DNA from: Terebella lapidaria
Taxonomy: Eukaryota; Annelida; Polychaeta; Terebellida; Terebellidae
DNA: 64,000 nt
Direction: 5' to 3'
Assembly (NCBI GenBank): GCA_949152475.1
Contig: OX424564.1
Location: 33,478,165 to 33,542,164 of the forward strand
Positions 1 through 11,610 of the stretch are shown here, in pieces. How positions within the stretch are numbered: the first letter of the stretch is position 1; each line of letters begins with the position of its first letter. The position numbers and the translations under genes were made by a program. The notes under the pieces are model-generated. The model was not told the origin of the DNA. It saw nothing but the letters and a program-made list of their open reading frames with translations, and did no database searches.

Positions 1-559
1 TACAGTAAACATGTATATCCAAGAACATTTCTAATATATAGGGGCCTATTCATGAAATTTATTGGCCTAATTTTGTGATATTGATTGCACATCACATTTT
101 ATGAGATTATATGATTTAATATACTCTTTACGTTTAACATGTTTAATACTGATATGAAAAAAATATTTGTAGTCTCTCAACATGCTCAATAAATATATAG
201 TGTACTTGTATGTATTCACTTTCAGACTGGGAAGCTCATACTGAAGCCTCGCCCCACTTCTTGACTTTGACATGATTTCATCAACTCCCATCTTGTTATA
301 GTAACTGGCATTATTTGTGGCGTACCACTGGTATTTGATTGAAATATGGTCTACTTATTGCCACAAAGATTACATTTGGCTTGAATGTGAACTGATTTAT
401 GAGTGCAAATATTTTTTCTTTTTCATGTTTTGTTTTCATGTAAACATCTGAAATGTTTATAACGAAATAGTGAACAGTTGCATCGCAGTGTGAAATATGT
501 CATCAGTGAAATATATGTTTGGAATTTAAAAGAAAAATGTTTTATGTACATTCTCTTTT
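1..559. other. AT-rich flank, nothing recognised
   Basis: This is AT-rich sequence left of the DIRS element. The only open frame (67-291, minus) resembles no family I know. No gene, RNA or repeat can be supported here. Confidence 0.5.
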
Positions 560-581
560 GTTTATTTTATACATCACCAAT

Positions 582-750
582 CTAAACTACTACATGCTCC
601 TTTTCAATCCTTTGGATCGTTCTGGATAGAAATTCGCGTACTGAAAGCTAGGCACGATCGTCTGCCTGCATGACTCGAGCGCTCCTTTTGCAGCCAAAAC
701 CGCCGCGCATATGCGCGCGCAGCTGCGCAGAAGCTTCACTTTTCTGTCCA
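582..750 (+). repeat. Left inverted terminal repeat of the DIRS element
   Basis: The sequence from the CTAAACTACTAC motif to TTTCTGTCC reappears as its reverse complement at 8572-8731, with a few substitutions and a small length difference near the inner edge. It includes the alternating GCGCATATGCGCGC stretch. The pairing defines the element's ends. Confidence 0.9.
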
Positions 751-899
751 CCGCCATTTTTGCTTGGCAGCTTTGGATTTTGGTTCCCGGTGAATTCGTA
801 AAACTTAGTCTGCAAATTATTGATTTGTATAGCCAGTTCACCCTATTATCGTCCATCCGTCGTACTTGATAGTGTACTTGTTGTTTACATCTATCATTA

Positions 900-1717
900 G
901 GCCTTTATTATTTGAATACTTGTTTAACGAAAAAAAACAGTTCGAAAAAAATGAGGTCGGTCGGTCGGGCAGAATAAAAAAAAAGTGTGTTTGGAAATCT
1001 GGGTCGGTTGATCGCTAAGAAAAAAAACACCCCCAACATATTTTATTCAACTTTCAAGTTTATTTCTTCCCTCAATTGAACAGGAATTCCAATATTCAGA
1101 TTAAAAACTACTAAACGGCCTTCAAATGTGAATATTCAGCCTTGGACAATTGAATACGAGTACTAGTATGTTATTCATCAAACATTTATTTTAATTTTAT
1201 ACATTTGTACCTCCCAAAATGCGTTTTCCATCAAACAAGTAAAACTGAATACTCAAACCTATTATGTGATGCCCCAAATAACTCTCATTTAATCCAAAAA
1301 TCCAATTGGAATGATGTTGACCTAGTTGATGACTAGTCCTATCAACAATTTGTTGGGCTCCTTGAGATATTGACATCATGTACTAGTGATGTTCTACGGA
1401 ACAACATGGACCTGTGTGTTATATGGTGTTTTATTGCTCGGTGGCTGCAAGCTAACTGAAAAGTGGTACATGTACATAAACACTACAGTAAGACATCTGG
1501 ATCAGCTTATAGTTTGAAGAGTGGACTCTGTACCCGTGGTAAAGTGACAAACTGTAGCTGTATTATGTATGTGCCAGTACCAGAAATTTTACGGTTGGTC
1601 GCCAGTCGGTCGGTCAAATAAAAAAAAAATATTTAAAAACGCCAATTTTATTTTCTGTCGGCGATTTTACAGTGCAGTCGGCGGCTTTGTTACACAAGTA
1701 TTCAAAAAATAAAGGCC
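900..1717. mobile_element. Harbinger-like non-autonomous DNA transposon in the DIRS leader
   Basis: Terminal inverted repeats of ~29 bp begin GGCCTTTATTATTTGAATAC on the left and end ATTCAAAAAATAAAGGCC on the right. Both sides are flanked by the trinucleotide TTA (897-899 and 1718-1720). A 3-bp TTA/TAA target duplication is typical of PIF/Harbinger elements. No transposase frame is present, so it moved in trans. Internally it holds GGTCGGTCGG-plus-A-run motifs at ~955 and ~1605. The superfamily rests on the duplication length only. Confidence 0.65.
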
Positions 1718-1848
1718 TTAGTTCTACGTTAATTTTCATTGTCATATACTGTAGTTTATATATTCGTAGTCCTCTTAGGGTTCTTTTTCAGCACAGTCTC
1801 AGGTTTGCTTATTTTGCCCGCCCTGTTACTGTGTGTGGTTAGTTCCCT

Positions 1849-3864
1849 TTGGTGATCATGACTTCACAATCCTCCCTTGGTACCGGGGCCATGGACGAAC
1901 GTCCGTGCCCGAAGTGTCTGGTCAATACCCTCCGAGGAGGGGAGAAACACAGCTTGTGTTTCGACTGTTTGGACCATGGCCCGGTATCTATGGAGGATTT
2001 GAGGTGTGATCTGCGCCGTTTCTGGCGTCCCTCTTCCTTCGTGCAGGCGACTGCAAAGTATTCTGAGGCCTCGGTGGTTGTCAGGATGCTTTGAGGCTTG
2101 CGGAAGCTACGGCTCCGCAAGTCCGCCACTTGCCCATGGAGGTGGAGACTCCGCCTGTGACGGCTCAGATCGCGTCCGGTGTTAGTCAGCCCCTGGGGCT
2201 AACACAGGACATGGTCAACGCGGCTGTGCAGTCCTTTTTTGCACAGTCGCTGTCTTCCCTTCAGGGTCCCCTCCTGCCGGGTCTCTCTTCCCTGCTTGGA
2301 CAGGGATACCCAGCAGGTTCTTCGGCTGCCCCTCCTTTGCAGGGAGAGCTTGCTCCCCCTGCTTGCAAGAAGTCGAAACCTTCTAAGAAAAAGGTTTCAG
2401 TTCTTGCCAAGATGAAAGTGGCCAAGGAACCGCACTCCACCTTCGTCGTCCCTCAGTCGGGGCCGATCGAGGTGGAGGGGTCCGTTACTTCTTCCCCTGG
2501 GCCTTCCAAGAAGAGGAAGCGTGCTTCCTCTAAGCGCCATGGTGCTGAGACCACATCGATTTTCGATGTGGCTCAGGCTTCGTCCGACCTCTCTGTGGGC
2601 GACGATCAGGCCTCGGGCTTCGATCGGCGGAGCATCTTGGATGGCTCTTTCGGGTCCTCGGTTTGAGGGGGAAGAGTTCCCTATGTTTGGGGGTGAGGCT
2701 CTCGATCGTTCGTGCGATCGGGAGTCTACACTTGGCGGTCGTGCTTCTGGTCCTCGATCAGGGCATGATCGGGCGGGTGGTGCTGAGGTCGTTCCTCACG
2801 ACCACTCAAGTCCTGTGTACGCGGATGTAAGTGGCCGGATGGGCGCGTTCGCTGAGCAGGCATTCCCTCGCCCGTACTTTGATGTACCCTTGGGGTCATC
2901 AAGGTCTTCGATCGGACCTGTGAGGTCCAACGATTGGGGGGGTCGAGTGGAAGCTGATCAGGAGTCGTCCTCCTCGGAGGATGAGACTTCCGATCAGGCC
3001 AGGGGTTCTAACTTCCGGTGGGCTTTGGAGTCGGTGGCAAGGCGTATGGACTTGCCGATCGATGCTCCAGGGCCCTCGCGGGGAATCGGTAGGTTCGCAA
3101 CAGCTAAGAAGGATGTGGCTCATGGGGAGTCGACATTCCTGACTAGGCGTGTTCGACCTGAGTCGATCGACACCTATCGGACTATAGAATCCGAGGGTGG
3201 ACATCAGACCTCCGTTCCGGTCGAAGACCCTAACCTTTACCTGCTTTCCCGGAAGCAGGGTACGGTCTGGTCAGCGTATGTGAAAAAGGCTCGCCTTTCT
3301 CACTGGCAGACGCTGTCTCATCAATTGATGGGGCAGCTCTCGTTGACAGATCACCTGACCACCTTGGTTCAGGAGTTTGTGGACGAGTCGGATCTGGAGG
3401 AGGGGAGTTGCGCCAACATTCATGTGGCACTCGGCGTCTTGGCCGGAGTCGTCCATGCTGCTGAGCGTGACAGTGCGCACCTGGGCGCACAATTGGCTCT
3501 CAGCATGCGTGATGCTGATCTCCGTTTGCTTGACGTGTCCGCTACGGACATCGCTGAGCTATGTGGGAGGCTGCTTTTCTCGGGCTATACCTACGCCAAC
3601 CTCTCTCAATCGGATATTTCCGTCATGCGGGAACATCTTCGGGATGAGGCTATGGCCAAGGCTTTGCTCGGGAAGTCGGCGGGGTCTGGGACAGGCAAGA
3701 AGACCAAGGGTCAGAAGCCTGCCCAACCTCAGGCACCACATGCACCCGCTTCTGCGCAGCCGCCCTTTCGGGGGGTGCAGCCTCCCCCTCAGGGGGATGG
3801 CAAGCGTGGAGGCAAAGGGGGTGGACGCTTTAAGGGCAAAGGGAAATCTTCTGCTAAAAAGTGA
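1849..3864 (+). pseudogene. Gag-like region of the DIRS fossil
   Basis: This is the GC-rich coding stretch upstream of the reverse transcriptase. It encodes a cysteine-containing N-terminal segment, Ser/Pro-rich and Lys-rich linkers, a helical central part, and a Gly/Lys/Gln-rich basic C-terminus just before the RT region. The position and basic tail fit the first ORF of DIRS elements, a nucleocapsid-like protein. No specific domain is recognised. It belongs to a broken element. Confidence 0.6.
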
Positions 3865-3869
3865 CTCGT

Positions 3870-5437
3870 TGCAGGAAAGCGTAGGCTCTGTGGAAGGTTC
3901 AGTTCTTTCGGAATTTGATCTTCCACAACCTGGTCCAGTCGGGGGGCGCCTGGCTCAGTTCGTTCAGAACTGGAGCGATCTGGCGTCGTCAGACAACTCA
4001 GTCGTGGCATGGGTGAAGTTCGGTCTCACCTTAAGATGGGAGGCTGGAAAACCACCGATCAGACCCAAAGCGTGGTTCTTCCCTGTGTCCGGCGATCGGG
4101 AAAAGTTTCAGCTTCTGCAGCACGAGGTGCAGCAGTTGCTAGAGGAACGTGCGATCGAGGTGGTCAAGGTTGAGAGGGGATTTTATTCTCTCATCTTCCT
4201 AGTGCCGAAAAAGACAGGCGGGTGGCGTCCCGTTTTCGACCTGTCAAACCTCAACAAATTCCTGATCATACCCAGGTTCAAGATGGAGTCGGCACTTTCC
4301 GTTCAGAAAGCTCTGTCCAAGGGGAAGTGGGATGTCAGTATTGACGTCAAGGACGCGTACTTACACGTGCCCATACACCCAGCCAATCGGCGATACCTCA
4401 AGTTCACCTTCGAGGGCTCGGTGTATCAGTTCAGGGTACTTCCTTTTGGAGTAGCCACCGCCCCTTACGTGTTCACCCGTATAGTAAGGGCGATGGCAGC
4501 CAGGTTTCGATCAGTTGGAATTCAATCCCACCATTACATCGACGATTGGTTAATCATAGCCGCCTCCCCGTCTCAGGCTATAGAGCAATCCGGGTTCGTC
4601 CTCAGGTTGGCGAACAGCCTTAGCTGGATCCCCAATTGGGCGAAGTCTCATCTGTCCCCAACTCAGAGATTCGAGTATGCCGGGGTAGATTACGATCTAG
4701 ATCGAGGAGTAGCTCGTCCGGGTTGAGGTTCGTCCTCAGGTTGGCGAACAGCCTTAGCTGGATCCCCAATTGGGCGAAGTCTCATCTGTCCCCAACTCAG
4801 AGATTCGAGTATGCCGGGGTAGATTACGATCTAGATCGAGGAGTAGCTCTTCCTCCCGGGAAGAGAGTTCTCAAGGCGATTGCGGCGATGGATGTCGCAC
4901 TGACGCAGTCGTCGATCACAGCTCGACAGTTCCTGTCCATCATCGGTTTGTTGGCGTCGATGGAGAAACAGGTGCCGTACGGCAGGTGCTTCCTCAGGCC
5001 CATTCAATGGTGTCTAGCGTTGCAATGGCGGATCCTCACCAATCGACTAGACCAAGTCGTATCAGGGGACGATCGTGCTCGGGAAGCAATGCATTGGTGG
5101 CGGGACCATCAGAATCTTTTCCGAGGGATGCCACTGGCGGAGTATCTGCCCGATCGGACCTTCTTCACCGATGCGTCAGAATTGGCTTTGGGAGCTCATA
5201 TGGACGAGCACGAACTCTCGACTGTGTGGAACACGAGCGAGAGGGCGTTGCACATCAATGTCCTAGAGCTGCGAGCGGTGAGACGTGCGTTCGAGATCTG
5301 GGGGCCTCAGAGTCCCCCAGGGACGAAGTGGTTGGTCTTCACGAACAACAGTAGTGGCGCATGTAAACAAACAGGGTCGAACTCGGTCGAGTCAGCTTTG
5401 TTTGGAAGCCAAGTGTATGATCAGGTTCGCCTTCAAG
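3870..5437 (+). pseudogene. Reverse transcriptase / RNase H region of the DIRS fossil
   Basis: Retroelement RT landmarks appear in the expected order: the KKTGGWRPVFDLSNLN block (~4210-4255), DVSIDVKDAYLHVPIH (~4330-4380), LPFGVATAPYVFTR (~4440-4480) and the catalytic YIDDW box (~4535). An RNase H-like segment follows (acidic TDAS and LELRAV blocks, ~5165-5280), continuing past the DNA-transposon insertion at 5438-6544 into ARHLPGRRNVLADALSR (~6565-6620). These blocks are typical of DIRS pol. This is a fossil copy. Confidence 0.85.
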
Positions 5438-6544
5438 CAAGGATCTTCTATAATAGGATACCCAACTCTGCCTAAAAGGGCGTGATTACGTAATATGACG
5501 TAAATCTGATTTGAGCTTGTTGAAACGGTGCCGGGCGCTAAAATCAGAATGTGCACATCGATTTGTAATGAACATGAGCAGAGTTGTGAATCATACATTG
5601 AAATGAATGATAGCTGATTGCATTGATTGGGGGTATGGCCTAAATTTCTTCAACAATATTCAGCATTCGCATTGCCGATGATGTGGTATTGGGGTCGGGA
5701 TTTTTAAGTGTCCGTTTATATGATTGTGTGTGAATCGAAGGCTGTATCTCGAACGGGTTTAATCCAATCGTCTTTAAATTTGAGCAATGGGAGGAATAAT
5801 CTCTCAGCTTGAAGAAATTCAGTTTCCATGGAAATCGGTTGATTTTTGTTGCCATGGCAACCGTTCAAAATCCTGAAATGCCATTTTATTGCCACGGGAA
5901 ACTCCTGTAGAACTGACCCACTCATGGTGACAATGAAATTGGCCCCTCATTAAACAAAAACCCACATAATAGAGAGCAAGTTCTGATGTAACTCTGGTCG
6001 TATTTTTCAGGTGAAGGGTAGATTCACTTCAGAGTTATGAGACAGAACATTTACTCCCAAATTTAGTGAAAGTTGAGTATTGCAATGATATTTGAATGGT
6101 GCTCATACCGACAGTTTTCATCGAATTTCCTTGGAAACGGGATATTTTTGAGACAATGGATAATGCTTCTCAATCGTAAACTTTTGAAAAGATGAAATGG
6201 TAAGTTTTTACATTGTTGACGTGGATGTGCTCAAAAACACTCATACAGACATGCACGTGCTTGGACCACATCAAAAATATTTTCGCGAGCGGGAAGAAAG
6301 AAGAACTGTGGATGGCAACGAGGCTCCACCCCACACACGTGCCCTCCCAGATCACTGAGCTCAATCCCGGGGCCCGATTCTGTATGTTCTCACTTTAATC
6401 GAAATGATAAGCAGTATGAAAAACTCTATTTCGAGCACCTGTCACCGTTTTGACACGCTCAAATGAGATTTCGTCATTTTACGTAATCACGTTTTTTACG
6501 TCCACATTGAGCAGAGTTGGACATCCTATTATAGAAGATCTTTG
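5438..6544. mobile_element. hAT-like non-autonomous DNA transposon inside the DIRS RNase H region
   Basis: The ends are inverted repeats: CAAGGATCTTCTATAATAGG on the left and, read on the minus strand, CAAAGATCTTCTATAATAGG on the right. Similarity runs ~34 bp, and a further TACGTAATCACG-type inverted block lies inside. The DIRS target CTTCAAG is duplicated directly outside (5431-5437 and 6545-6551). A 7-8 bp duplication and CA-starting termini suit the hAT superfamily. No transposase is encoded. A perfect RFX-type palindrome GTTGCCATGGCAAC sits at 5848-5861. Confidence 0.7.
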
Positions 6545-6999
6545 CTTCAAGTCCCGTCTGTTTATCAGGGCAAGGCACCTACCGGGTCGCAGGAACGTCC
6601 TAGCAGACGCCCTGTCGAGGCCGGACAAGATCATAGGCACGGAGTGGAGTTTACATCCGAGGGTGTTTTGTCGCATTTGTCAGGCGTTCGGGACACCGAA
6701 CATAGACCTGTTCGCAACCTCTCGGAATCACAAGCTCCCGTCTTCCTTTCACCTCTGCCAGAGAGCGAGGCACTGGCTGTGGACGCGATGTCCCAGTCGT
6801 GGGACGGGATGTACGGGTATGCGTACCCGCCAACCCGGTTGCTAATGGAGGTGCTGCACAAAGTAGCCAGGTCTCAGTGCGAGATTCTGTTGGTGGCGCC
6901 ATGCTGGCCGATGCAGGCGTGGTTCCTGCTGCTACTGTCCCTCCTGATCGATGTACCATGGGTTCTCCCGATCGAGAACAGTTTGCTGAGGCAACCGGG

Positions 7000-7900
7000 C
7001 GGGATATATTTCACGATTCCGTCCACGTGCTCAAGTTACTAGTGTGGAGGCTATCAAGCGATTCCTTCCAGGAGGCAGGATTTTCTCAGCAGGTGTCCGT
7101 ACATCTCGCTAGAAAGAATAGGAGATCCTCCTCTAAAACATATGAAGCTAAATGGAGAGTATTCGTACGTTGGTGTAACGGAAGGCGCATTGATCCGCTC
7201 TTTGCCCCTTTGAATGCAGTGCTAGACTTTCTCTGCTATCTCTTTGATAGGCTTAATTTAAAGCCTACTATGATCGAGGGATACAGGTCCATGCTGGGGC
7301 CTGTATTCCGTGCTAGGGGGATCGATTTAACTAATAATCGTATCCTTGCTGATCTGTTAGCGTCTTTTAGGACGCAAAGGCCAAGGGGAGTCCCTACTCT
7401 ACCAGATTGGGACATGGCTTTTGGGCTATAATTATTGTCTTACTAAAGCACCTTGGGAGCCTCTCAAGGAAGTTTCCTTGCAGAGGGTAACTCTTAAGAC
7501 TTTCTTGTAAGTCATGCTAGCAAGTGGTCGAAGACGCTCAGATGTCGCGGCGATTGACATATCGCGAGTGGCATTTGGCGCGGATGGGTCCGTTTCCTTA
7601 TACCCAGTACGTGATTTTATGCCTAAGACACGTGCTGCGGTAGAGGGCGGGAAACCGTTCTCCCCTATCGTAATTCCGTCACTGGGCGATTACGTAGGAC
7701 GGAGTGAGCCGGACGCTCTATTGTGCCCGGTCAGAGCACTGAAATTTTAAATCGATCGTCCCAGATCGATCAGGAAAGATCGTAAGCGATTATTTATTTC
7801 CTATCAGCCTAATAGGGCTACGGATATCTCCACAGCTACACTATCCAGATGGGTGAAGGTTGTAGTGAGACTGTCTATGCGAGGCAGGTGCTGACGATCG
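7000..7900 (+). pseudogene. Tyrosine recombinase region of the DIRS fossil
   Basis: The translated stretch carries the N-terminal SAM-like core typical of DIRS recombinases (SSSKTYEAKWRVFVRWC, ~7120-7170, then the VLDFLCYLFDRL block), followed by a catalytic-domain segment beginning ASGRRRSDVAAIDIS (~7515), where an Arg box is expected. In an intact element this enzyme inserts the circular cDNA without making a target-site duplication. This copy is broken. Confidence 0.75.
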
Positions 7901-8409
7901 AGTCACTTACAAAATATCGTCCCACCAAATCCGACACATCTCAATGTCTTTGGCGGCCAGGTCGAATATTCCGTTGGAATATATCGTGAGACCGGAATGT
8001 GGACTAATTCTACGACATTCATCGGGTTCTATCTGTCCAGTGCTGCCGAACTTCAGGACCAGTCGTCCAGATTTAGACTGGGTCCGGTGGTCGTAGCACA
8101 GGCTATTGTTTGAACCAGCTGGACAGAAAAGTCTTGGTTTTAACGTGCATGTGTATATAGCAACACTTTTTGTTTGTGTTTGAGTTCTTTATGTACGGTC
8201 TCAAGTAGAGTTCCGTTTTCCACCGATGGGTGAAGAAGAAATTCGTGCATGTCGGAGGCAAGCGATCGCACCGCTAGGTGAGTATCTTTATTATTTACTA
8301 AAGATATATCGAAAATGTAGGATTTTAGCGATTCGCTTGAAATCAAGACTATCGTCTGTTTTCATGACTCTCTAGCACAACTGCTCCACCGCCTATCCTT
8401 TGATTCTAA

Positions 8410-8450
8410 GGAGCATGTAGTAGTTTAGATTGGTGATGTATAAAATAAAC
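8410..8450 (-). repeat. Internal complementary region of the DIRS element
   Basis: These 41 bases are the exact reverse complement of 560-600, the outer edge of the left end. DIRS elements are known to use such a region to join the ends while making a circular copy. Its presence just inside the right repeat supports the family call and suggests the true left end is at or before 560. Confidence 0.85.
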
Positions 8451-8571
8451 TTCCCAAATTTTAATTGTAAATTTGCCGTTTATTGTTATTACTCACCTCT
8501 AAACTACTACAGTGAAGGCCCTCCCATCCATCCCCGCCAGTTTTGCGCTAGGGGCTTCCTTTTGTCGTTTT

Positions 8572-8731
8572 TGGACAGAAAAGTGAAGCTTCTGCGCGCG
8601 CATATGCGCGGCGGTTTTGGCGGCAAAAGGAGCGCTCGAGTCATGCAGGCAGACGATCGTGCCTTGCTTTCAGTACGCGAATTTCTATCCAGAACGATCC
8701 AAAGGATCGAAAAGGAGGATGTAGTAGTTAG
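8572..8731 (-). repeat. Right inverted terminal repeat of the DIRS element
   Basis: This is the reverse complement of 582-750. It begins at GGACAGAAAAGTGAAGC and ends at GTAGTAGTTAG. The two copies are nearly identical. Confidence 0.9.
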
Positions 8732-8770
8732 GGCATTTCGGCACGAAATGTCCTTATGGTTTTGTCAGAA

Positions 8771-8803
<33 letters not shown>

Positions 8804-9260
8804 TTTTTTTTTTCACTTTTTGGTTTCTGGACGATAACTCAAGAACGCCTTGACGAATCTTCGAGAAATTTTCACCAGTTATCACATATATTACATAGAT
8901 GAACCCTATTGTTTTGGAGCCGGCTCCCGAGGTCGGGTTAGTCCGTGAGGATGAATTTTGTGTCAAATGGTTTCCGGATGATAACTCAAAAAGTACTTGT
9001 GCTATCATTCTGAAACTTGACATATACGTTGATATAGTGTCTCAGAGGAACCCTATCGATTATGGAGTCAATCCCTCAAACGACCTTTGACCCAGGGGCC
9101 GAAAACAATTTTGGTGAGTCTTCCTTGAGGCTGATTGCATATCTCGGAAACGGTGCATCGTAGAGCGAAACGGACATTATTTTCAGACTCGTCACCCTAG
9201 ACAAACATGTCTAAGGGGTACTAGTATTATGGATTAACTTTGACCTTGACCCTAAATTTT
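8732..9260. repeat. Poly-T tract and diverged tandem repeat units
   Basis: A T-rich run occupies 8771-8813. Two related units then start at the motif TGGTTTC(T/C)GGA(C/T)GATAACTCAA (8820 and ~8970), followed by one monomer of the ~147-bp satellite (9115-9255). That monomer carries TAGAGCGAAACGGACATTAT and ends in a T-run where the HINE element has inserted. Confidence 0.65.
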
Positions 9261-10698
9261 TAGGTTACCGGACCTATGGTCCGATAACCTATTGGCATGG
9301 CGTTGCGTCCGTCGTCCGTCGTCCGTCGTCGTCCGTCGTCGTCGTCGTCCACATTTTTATCTTTTTTGTTTACAGGCGAATATTTCTGAAATTTTGCACA
9401 AAAATACTTAAAAATAATTCAAGAAGGAGGTATTTTTTAGTTTTTTGATTTTCGCATTTTTTTCAAAATGGCGGCCGTTTTCGACGAAAAATGCCTGATT
9501 TTGGACTTTGGCGGCCATTTTCTCAAAATCTGTTCAGTAACTTTTTTTTCTTTTTGATAAATAACACTCCTCATATGTACTCCTATGATGTCTATAAATT
9601 TCGTTGCGCTTGAATCGCTCGAAGTGGGCCATTTTGGCCCAAACTCGGCTCAAATGGGACTTTCCCATGTTAAATTCTCCTATGCTTTATAATGGGACAC
9701 ATTATGCCTAATATCTCACTTGATATTGAGATTAGAGACTAGGAGTCAATTGTGGACCTATAGGAAATGATATATGCTGAATATTCTCGTGACCTTGAAT
9801 TTGACCTCTGACCTCACTTTCAAGGTCAGAGCACAAAATGGCTTATATCTCGCTTATTATCGACTCTACAGCTTAGGAATCAATTGTGGACATATAGAAA
9901 ATGATATATTCTGAATATTCTCGTGACCTTGAATTTGACCTCTGACTTCAGTTTCAAGGTCAGAGCACAAAATGGCTTATATCTCGCTTATTATCGACTC
10001 TACAGCTTAGGAATCAATTGTGGACATATAGGAAATGATATATGCTGAATATTCTGATGACCTTGAATTTGACCTTCGACCTCATTTTCAAGGTCACAGG
10101 ACAAAATGGCTAATATCTCGCTTGTTATCGACTTTACAGCTTAGCAATCAATTATGAACATATAGGAAATGATATATGCAGATTATTGTCATGACCTTGA
10201 ATTTGACCTTTGACCTCATTTTCAAGGTCACAGGACAAAATGGCTAATATCTCACTTATTATCGATTTTACAGCTTAGGAATCAATTGTGGACATATAGG
10301 AAATGATATATGCTGAATATTCTCGTGACCTTGAATTTGACCTCTGACCTCATTTCTAAGGTCCAAGGACAAACTGGCTCATATCTTGCTCCTCTATTGA
10401 CTGTATGGCTTGGGAATCAATTGTGGACATGATATACATGATATAGAAAATGATATACACTGAATATTTTGATGACCTTGAATTTGACCTTTGCCCCTTC
10501 ATTTTCAAGGCTACAGCATAAAATTGCTAATCTCTCTCTGATTATTGAACTTACAGCTTAGCAATCAACTGTGGACATGATATATGCTTAATGTTATATA
10601 TGCTGAATATTCTCTTGACCTTGAATTCAACCAGTGACCTGGCTAATACCTAAAATATTAAACATTGTCCGGTAACCTATCTTTGGCCCTTGGCCTAA
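9261..10698 (+). mobile_element. HINE-like (Helentron-associated) tandem-repeat element, copy 1
   Basis: It starts with a palindrome (AGGTTACCGGACC, 3-nt spacer, GGTCCGATAACCT), followed by a (CGTC)n stretch, a unique 5' module to ~9700, and about seven ~133-bp tandem units carrying GACCTTGAATTTGACC. It closes with GTCCGGTAACCT, the inverse of the first 12 bases, about 20 nt before the end, and then the hairpin GGCCCTTGGCC and TAA. It sits between T-runs inside the ~147-bp satellite. Subterminal inverted repeats, a 3' hairpin, a tandem-repeat core and T-tract insertion match the HINE/DINE-1/pearl type, moved by Helentron Rep-helicases. No protein is encoded. Confidence 0.75.
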
Positions 10699-11610
10699 TT
10701 TTTTTGCCGAGTCGGCATTTTTCGTTTCCTTCGATATCTCGGGAATGGTGCGTCGTAGAGCGAAACGGACGTTATTTTCGGGCTCGTGACACTAGGCTAA
10801 CTTGTCTTAGGGGTATTTTGGGTGAACTTGGCGATGGGCCAATTTTTTTTTTGCTGAGTCAACGTTTTTCATTTTCGGCCATCTCTCGGAAACGGTGCGT
10901 CGAAGAGCGAAACGGACGTTATTTTCGGACTCGTGACACTAGGCAAACATGTCTTAGGTGTAGCATGGATGAACTTTGACCTAGACTTGAAATTTTTTTG
11001 CTGAGTCGGCATTCTTCGTTTTCTTCGATATCTCGGAAATGGTGCATCGTAGAGCGGAACGGACGTTATTTTCGGACTCGTGACACTATGCAAACATGTC
11101 TTAGGGGTATCTTGGGTGAACTTGGCCCTGGGGCAAATTTTTTTTGCTGAGTCGACGTTTTTCATTTTCGGCCATATCTCGGAAACATTGCGTCGTAGAG
11201 CGAAACGGACGTTATTTTCGGACTCGTGACACTAGACAAACATGTCTTAGGGGTATGTTGGATGAACTTGGCCTTGGGCCAAATTTTTTTTGCTGAGTCG
11301 GCATTTCTCATTTTCGGCCATATCTCGGAAGCGGTATGTCATAGAGTGAAACGGACGTTATTTTCGGACTCGTGACACTAGACAAACATGTCTTAGGGGT
11401 ATCTTCGGTGGGCCCTGGGCCCTGGGCCAAATTTTTTTTTGCTGAGTCGACGTTTTTCATTTTCGGCCATATCTCGGAAACAGTGTGTCGTAGAGCGAAA
11501 CGGACGTTATTTTTGGACTCGTCGACCTAGACAAACATGTCTTAGGGGTATTATGGATGAACTTTGACCTTGACCCGAAAATTTTTCGCCAAGTCGGCAT
11601 TTTTCATTTC
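10699..11610 (+). repeat. ~147-bp satellite array
   Basis: Six tandem units are recognised by the block GGACGTTATTTTCGG at about 10767, 10914, 11061, 11207, 11352 and 11501, a spacing of 145-149 bp. Each unit also contains GCTGAGTCGGCATT, CATATCTCGGAAA and CAAACATGTCTTAGGGGTA. Another unit lies left of the HINE insertion (9115-9255), and an inverted one lies at 13225-13370. No coding function is seen; open frames here are periodic by-products. Confidence 0.85.

Larger units (their letters stand above)
560..8731 (+). mobile_element. Fossil DIRS-type YR retrotransposon
   Basis: Inverted terminal repeats of ~160-169 bp (582-750 and 8572-8731) enclose, in order, a gag-like region, a reverse transcriptase/RNase H region and a tyrosine recombinase region. 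A 41-bp internal complementary region (8410-8450) is the exact reverse complement of the left outer edge (560-600). This order, with no integrase or protease recognised, is the known layout of the DIRS order, which replicates through a circular intermediate inserted by the recombinase. The coding part is distinctly more GC-rich than its surroundings. Two non-autonomous DNA transposons have inserted into it (900-1717, 5438-6544). The copy is broken, by roughly half a dozen changes plus the two insertions. The repeats are still close in sequence, so it is moderately old rather than ancient. Confidence 0.88.

Noticed and set aside
2899-3490. Minus-strand frames opposite the DIRS gag-like region
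   Set aside because: Shadows in a GC-rich coding stretch with no recognisable motif.
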